This document shows positions 58,648 through 64,000 of a stretch of DNA of 64,000 bases, piece after piece. Within the stretch, counting starts at the first letter, position 1. Each line of letters starts with the position of its first letter. Source of the stretch: Perilla frutescens. Taxonomy: Eukaryota; Streptophyta; Magnoliopsida; Lamiales; Lamiaceae. The position numbers and the translations under genes were made by a program. The notes under the pieces are model-generated. The model ran no database searches. It saw only the letters and a program-made list of their open reading frames with translations, and had not been told where the DNA came from. Location of the stretch: NCBI GenBank assembly GCA_026008535.1, contig BRKX01000011.1, positions 51,568,183 through 51,632,182 on the forward strand. The letters are read 5' to 3'.

Positions 58648-60183
58648 TGCACTGAGTGGCACTGTGCACACATAGCAAGAGTTTTATGAACTTTTGAGAA
58701 TCAAATATAGCAAATTAGATAAACATCACTCCTCACATAAGCATATAAGTTGTAGACAACAATCAATTCCGAATGAGAGATCTCAGAAACACAAATTATG
58801 AAACTTAGCAAAAATCTCAAGTGAATATCAACAACCAATGAAGAGAACCAAAATATTTGAACACAAAAATACTTTACTAAGATACCACCGCACAGGTAAA
58901 ATGATCCACTTGTCTTGGTGAGGATGGTCTAGTAGTGGAGTGAGATTATTTGGAGATTAAAAATTACATGTTCAAATCTCCTCAATATTATCAGGTCGGA
59001 TGTGTGAGTAAAAAAAATAAAAACAAAATGATCCACTTTTTTAATTGCCATACTTTGACTAAATAAAATATCATATAGATTCCCCTGATAATAACAGATT
59101 TTTCACATTAATTTATTACCTAAATTCCGGACATAAAACACATTTTCATGCCAAAAATAGATGCATGGTGGCATAAAACACATTTTATATCATATAGATG
59201 CATGTTGGCATATTTGACGCGTGTTTAAACTACCGCAAAATATTACGTGAAATTAATAGCTTAAGATATCACTACTTAATACCCTAAAAAAATATGTTAC
59301 AATTTACAACTTATATATTTCTTTTGTGAAGATCTACTTATATCTTGGCATCAAATTCATAGTTTAGAGTTTTTGCCTCCGAGGTAGAAACTATTATTTC
59401 AAATTCATAATATAATAATTCAACTGCCACATATTCAATGAGTTCATTTGATTCTTGCCACACAATTAAATATACTGGTTCACCTGTGATCATTATAAAC
59501 AAATCTTAACCTCATGAATAGTTCTATTTTCACATGCTATATACATAGTACACGCACAAAATAATACTATCATTAACTTAATAAAATATATTTATAATAT
59601 TTAAGACGTAACACTATTTATTTTATAATACAAAATTTGCATTAAATCAATCCAATGTGGATATATAATGCTAGTTAGTGTGAACACTTTCAAAGAAAGA
59701 ACGAAAAAAAAATGTCACCATAGTCAAGAGTCTTGAAGCTTCAACACGCTTTTCCCATTGACCCCAAATCCCCCCCAAAACAAAGGATATGTAAAAGGAA
59801 AAACCAAAAAAGAAGAAAGAATATGAAAAGAAAATAGGAAAAAAGAAGAAGTCAATCCGTTATTATGGTCGTTACTTGTTTAAAGTCTCTCTCTCTCTCT
59901 CTCTCTGCATAGTCACAGTCTTCAGCTCCACCCACTGAGAAAAAACCCAAAAAGCAAAAACCAATCAATCAACAATTAAAAGGAAAAAAACGTAAGAAAA
60001 TGAGAGAAAAATAATTTGTGGAAGATTAAGAGGCGTTCCCTTATTTGACCCGATATTCAACAGTAACAAATTTTTCACTAATAATAGTAACAATTATATG
60101 ATTGTTAAATATCATTTCCCATAATCCTAGTCCACTCCCAAGTCTTCTTTCGCTCTAAGATCCAACCTTTCACACTTCCTAAG
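58442..60183. other. Gene-free DNA and BIR1-like promoter/leader
   Basis: Contains another (TA)n run (58617-58644). From about 59880 there is a (CT)n tract (59886-59907) and C/T-rich leader-like sequence that probably belongs to the 5' end of the receptor gene. No other gene. Confidence 0.4.
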
Positions 60184-60825
60184 GTATTTTTTTTTTTTCT
60201 GTTTTTGTGATTTTATTCATTTTGTTTCCTGAGGTATATATATTTATGTAGTCTAGAGCTTTTCTGTTAGTTGTTTTTTGTTTTCTTAGATGGTTTTCTC
60301 TGCGGTGCTGTGAACAAATTAGCAGACGGGCTTGGTTTTTTTCCTTTTTCTGGGAGGTGGGGTGCTTGTAGTTTAGGGGTTTCTTGATTGGGCAAAACAC
60401 TTTTGTTTATAGTTTGGATTTTGTTCTGTTTTAGGTGTGTTAATTTCAAAGTTTGCATTTTTTAATCATTTGGATATGTGGGTTTATTTGCTTGTTGAAG
60501 TTATGATTTGAGTTAGATTTGGCAGATCTTTGTTATTTCCTTATATGATCCTATTATTTTCATGAAATGGAGAATTTTGAAGTTTCTATTTGTTTGTATA
60601 GTTTGTTAATTTTAATGCTTGTATTTTGTTTGTACAGAATCTCTGTTGCTATTAATGTTTCTGCTGTCATTTTTAGCACCTTACATTTGTTTTTATGTGT
60701 AATTGAATGTTAATATGTGATATGTCTCTATTACCATCTCAATTTGCCCTTGTAACCATTGTGATCCACCTAAAAAATGGTTTGTTGATGGCATCTGATT
60801 TTGCCTGTTTCGTTTTGTGTTTCAG
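60184..60825 (+). other. 5'UTR intron of the BIR1-like gene
   Basis: The donor AAG|gtattt at 60184 and the acceptor gtgtttcag ending at 60825 frame a 642-nt T-rich intron that directly precedes the leader exon holding the uORF and start codon. The splice sites are good, but the intron is inferred. Confidence 0.55.
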
Positions 60826-60837
60826 GAAGTGAACACT

Positions 60838-60867
60838 ATGATTCTTGTTATGTGCCAGCAACCTTGA
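60838..60867 (+). other. Upstream ORF (9 residues) in the BIR1-like leader
   Basis: ATG at 60838 encodes MILVMCQQP and stops at TGA (60865-60867), 42 nt before the main start at 60910. It holds two ATGs. Such short uORFs often lower translation of plant receptor mRNAs. Translation is not shown by sequence alone. Confidence 0.5.
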
Positions 60868-60909
60868 TTTCTGAGCCATATTCCGTGTTGTAGTTGTTTG
60901 TTGACGAGT

Positions 60910-62873
60910 ATGGTGTCCGAATTTAGGGTAGCCTTTGCTCTCATTAGTATCTTTGCTTGGTTGCTCTTGACTGGCCATGCCACTCCATCCGATATTGAGT
61001 GTCTCAAAGCTATAAAAAGTTCGTTCAAGGACCCGAACAACTACCTAGCATCATGGATTTTTGATAACAGTACCCAGAGGTCGATCTGCAAGTTTACTGG
61101 GATCGAGTGTTGGCATGAGGATGATAACAAGGTCATAAATATCCGGTTGTCGGACATGGGACTTAAGGGCGAGTTCCCACTAGGTATTGCAGGTTGTGCG
61201 TCCATGACAGGCCTTGATCTTTCTAGCAATAGCATCCATGGGAATATTCCGAATAATATCTCGAAGCTAATGACCTACATAACATCTCTTGATCTCTCCT
61301 CTAACCAGTTTTCTGGAGAAATCCCTGCGGATCTTGCAAACTGCAGCTTTCTGAATGTTCTTAAGCTCGACAACAACCAGTTGGCTGGCCAAATACCTCC
61401 ACAGATCGGTCTACTCAACCGACTTAAGACATTTAGTGTGACGAAAAACCAATTAACCGGTCAAATTCCCACTTTTATAAATATCACTTTTCCAGCTGAG
61501 AGCTATGCCGGAAATCCAGGGCTGTGCGGTAAGCCTTTGTCTGCTTGTCGTGTTTCAACAAAATCTCATACTTCTGCAATTGTTGGAGGAGCAGTTGGTG
61601 GGGTGACTGTAACAGCTCTGGGTTTCGCTATCGGTATGTTCTTGTACCTGCGGAAAATGTCTCGGAAGAAGAAGGAAGAAGATCCTCTCGGCAACAAATG
61701 GGCCAGGGCTATCAAGGGAGCCAAACGCATCAAGGCAAGTACACTTGCTTCATATTCATTCATAATTTTGTCTCATTGCTATCTTCTAGCAAGTTATTTT
61801 AATTTTCTCTTGTGCCGCCATCTTATTCAAGTTAAAATTGTTTCTCTTTTCAGCTATCAATGTTTGAGAAATCAGTTTCCAAAATGAGTTTGAAAGATCT
61901 CATGAAGGCAACTGGCGACTTCAGCAAAGAGAACATAATAGGATCGGGAAGAACGGGGACATTGTACAGGGCAGTTCTTGAAGACGGAACCTCTCTTATG
62001 GTAAAAAGATTGCAAGATACGAAAGACCCTGAGAAAGAGTTCATGTCCGAGATGACTACTTTAGGGAACATAAAACACCGTAACTTGGTCCCACTGCTCG
62101 GTTTCTGTCTGACTAAGAAGGAACGCCTCTTAGTCTATAAGCACTTCCCGAATGGTTCCCTTCATGACAAACTACATCCTGTGAACGAAGGTGCCAAAGT
62201 TTTGGATTGGCCTGTGCGTCTCAAAATAGGGATAAAGGCAGCAAAGGGTTTTGCATATCTCCACCACAACTGCAATCCACGCATCATTCACCGCAACATC
62301 AGTTCACAATGCATTTTGCTTGATGCAGATTATGAGCCAAAGATATCTGATTTCGGGCTAGCTAGGCTTATGAACCCTATCGACACTCACTTGAGCACCT
62401 TTGTGAATGGAGAATTCGGAGATTTGGGCTATGTTGCACCTGAGTACGCTAGAACTCTGATGGCCACCCCAAAGGGGGACGTTTACAGTTTTGGAGTCGT
62501 GCTTCTGGAGTTGGTGACGGGAGAGAAAGCAACCTATGTATCTAAAGCCCCGGAAAGCTTCAGGGGAAGTCTAGTCGATTGGATCTCAGAACTGTCTGCC
62601 TCGTCTAAGCTTCACGACACCATTGATCAATCCTTGGTTGGGAAAGGCTACGACAGTGAGCTTTTCCAGTTTCTTAAAGTTGCTTGTAACTGTGTGCTGC
62701 CAGGTAACCCCAAAGAAAGGCCTACCATGTTTGAAGTGTACCAGTTCCTTAGAGCCATCGGGCAACGTTATGATTTCACAACCGAAGACGACATCCTGAT
62801 GCCGACAGATGCCGGGGATGTTCAGCTAGTCGAACTCATCGTTGCTCGAGATGATGTACAGAGGATTCAGTGA
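60910..62873 (+). CDS. BIR1-like LRR receptor pseudokinase (At5g48380 type)
   Basis: Exons 60910..61734 and 61854..62873 give 614 residues. The intron is GC-AG: AAG|gcaagt at 61735. Only this donor joins RIK to LSMFEKSVSKM in frame. The first ATG is MVSEFRVAFA. Signal peptide about 1-24, LRR cap with WHEDD/C-pairs, about five leucine-rich repeats (70-190), single membrane helix 223-247, basic juxtamembrane, kinase domain from about 295. The kinase keeps the Gly loop (GSGRTGTLY), Lys326 and DFG (441-443), but the catalytic loop is HRN (421-423) in place of HRD, so it should be a weak or dead kinase. The phrase DFGLARLMNPIDTHLSTFVN and the end (DDILMP, VELIVARDD) match BIR1, the BAK1-interacting negative regulator of cell death and immunity at the plasma membrane. 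Orthology is inferred. Confidence 0.95.
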
Positions 62874-64000
62874 AAAGGTATCAAGATTGCTGGACAGATC
62901 AATAATCCATATCTAGTATTATATGTAGTTGGTGTAATAGTTTTTTTGGTTTCTAATTTATATATATATATATGTAAGTGTTGCTATATCTGTTTCTATG
63001 CAGAAAACTGCTTGACCCTAATCAGTCATTTTACTGCTCCGCTGTGTATATAACTATGTTTAGTTTCGTAATTCTTGAGGTTCATGATCAATTTTCTCAG
63101 ATGTTGATATTGAATCTGTAGTTTTTGTTCTGTCCGGGTTGTTTGTCGTGTTAGATATTGTTGGTGCATCATGTGAAATGAAACACGAGATTGAAATATG
63201 TATTGATAAGGAAGTGTAAATACTAAATAGATAGTTGTAAATTACGCCGGCGGAAGATCCCAAGTCAAATGGGAGTTCATTTGTTTATTTAGATACTCGC
63301 ACTCACTAATTAACTAGTTAGTTGGTTGGTGAACTATCTATCAATTTTAATTGAATTGAAGTTCATAATTAATACTTCAAAACATTCTGGAAGTTCATTT
63401 GATTGTTTGTTTTTTAATTTATGGTAATCTTTAAAAAAATCTAAGCCAAAAGGCATCAAAGGTGCAAAGATATTAAGTCTTCAAATCCAAAATAAGATTA
63501 TCAGCAACCGGACAAACATCCCAACCGGACAACCATTCTCAATATGTAATTAATTTCTCTCTCTTCCACATCACCATTATCTTATCCAACCCAACCACAT
63601 ACAATTTAATAGTTTATCAGCAACCACCCCAAACACCCAACCACAACATTATATATTATTATTTTTTTCTTTTATTAATAAATATAATATAATTAATAAT
63701 AATTAAAATGGGTAGTTCATATTGCCGAACTGTGAGAATTCTTCAGAGTTTGGAAGATTTTCGAGGTTGGGAAAATAATCTTGGGAGCGATTTTGATACG
63801 TAAAAAAAATTATTTTCTCGATCCATTGGGAGATACAGAGAAAAATACTAAACGTTATAGATTGAGATATTGAGAAATTTGTGAGGTGTGAAAATTTAGT
63901 AAAAATTGTCTCTATTTATATTGAATGAAAAATACGAATTTTGATTTTTTTTTAAAATTTATTAAAAAAATATATGCATTATATCTAGATATCCAAATAA
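62874..64000. other. 3' flank of the BIR1-like gene
   Basis: The 3'UTR is followed by AT-rich DNA. 63490-63620 has a doubled phrase ('atcagcaacc', 'aaccggacaa', 'cccaaccacat'), and 63700-64000 is unassigned. No gene reaches the window edge as far as I can see. Confidence 0.4.

Noticed and set aside
61735..61887. Continuation of the receptor frame past 61734 (ASTLASYSFIIL...)
   Set aside because: This is intron translation; splicing with the GC donor restores the conserved juxtamembrane-kinase join.
61860..62873. A separate 337-residue kinase gene starting at 61860
   Set aside because: It is exon 2 of the receptor; the ATG is an internal Met.
1..64000. tRNA, rRNA, CRISPR or organellar insertions
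   Set aside because: None recognised by eye on either strand; short tRNA genes could still be missed without a covariance search.

Overview
The window looks like nuclear DNA of a eudicot plant. It holds spliced genes for plant-only families (PsaL, CURT1A, a DYW-type PPR protein, a FRIGIDA-like protein, a BIR1-type receptor). Introns and intergenic DNA are AT-rich, and the gaps are full of plant DNA-transposon remnants (hAT, MULE, Stowaway, Tourist, fold-back MITEs). A member of the asterids such as Lamiales is possible, but that is a guess. All assignments come from reading the sequence and recognising families; no search was run.

Layout. 0-2.2 kb: PRCC-like nuclear protein (-). 4.1-7.7 kb: cytosolic isoleucyl-tRNA synthetase (+). 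8.3-8.9 kb: first of three MEE60-like four-helix membrane protein genes (-). 9.6-14.6 kb: several nested fold-back and hAT elements. 14.7-16.7 kb: eight-exon METTL23-like methyltransferase (+), which appears only after splicing by eye. 17.3-20.3 kb: composite inverted-repeat element carrying retroelement-like sequence and a GC-rich repeat block. 20.8-21.5 kb: second MEE60-like gene. 24.3-29.7 kb: a 5.4-kb degenerate element with broken FAR1/MULE-type fragments. 31.5-32.1 kb: hAT element with a perfect 8-bp target duplication. 32.5-33.0 kb: third MEE60-like gene. 36.0-37.9 kb: FAR1-domain factor (-). 38.6-40.5 kb: PPR-DYW protein of the OTP80 type (-). 42.0-42.9 kb: photosystem I subunit PsaL (-). 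43.9-46.0 kb: FRIGIDA-like protein (-). 47-51.9 kb: gene-free, with nested MITEs. 51.9-54.3 kb: CURT1A thylakoid-curvature protein (+). 55.2-55.8 kb: an inverted copy of CURT1A intron 1. 55.8-60 kb: gene-free. 60.2-62.9 kb: BIR1-like pseudokinase receptor (+), with a 5'UTR intron, a short upstream ORF and a GC-AG intron.

The genes do not form an operon or pathway. Three products (OTP80-like, PsaL, CURT1A) act in the chloroplast and lie within about 16 kb, probably by chance. The three MEE60-like genes share strand and family and look like an old tandem array spread apart by transposon insertion. I saw no tRNA, rRNA, CRISPR or organellar insert. I found no clearly new biological system. The best leads are structural: the inverted intron copy beside CURT1A, a start codon split by an intron, an 8-nt first coding exon, the DYW-bearing OTP80-like protein, and the repeat arrays with no clear family assignment.
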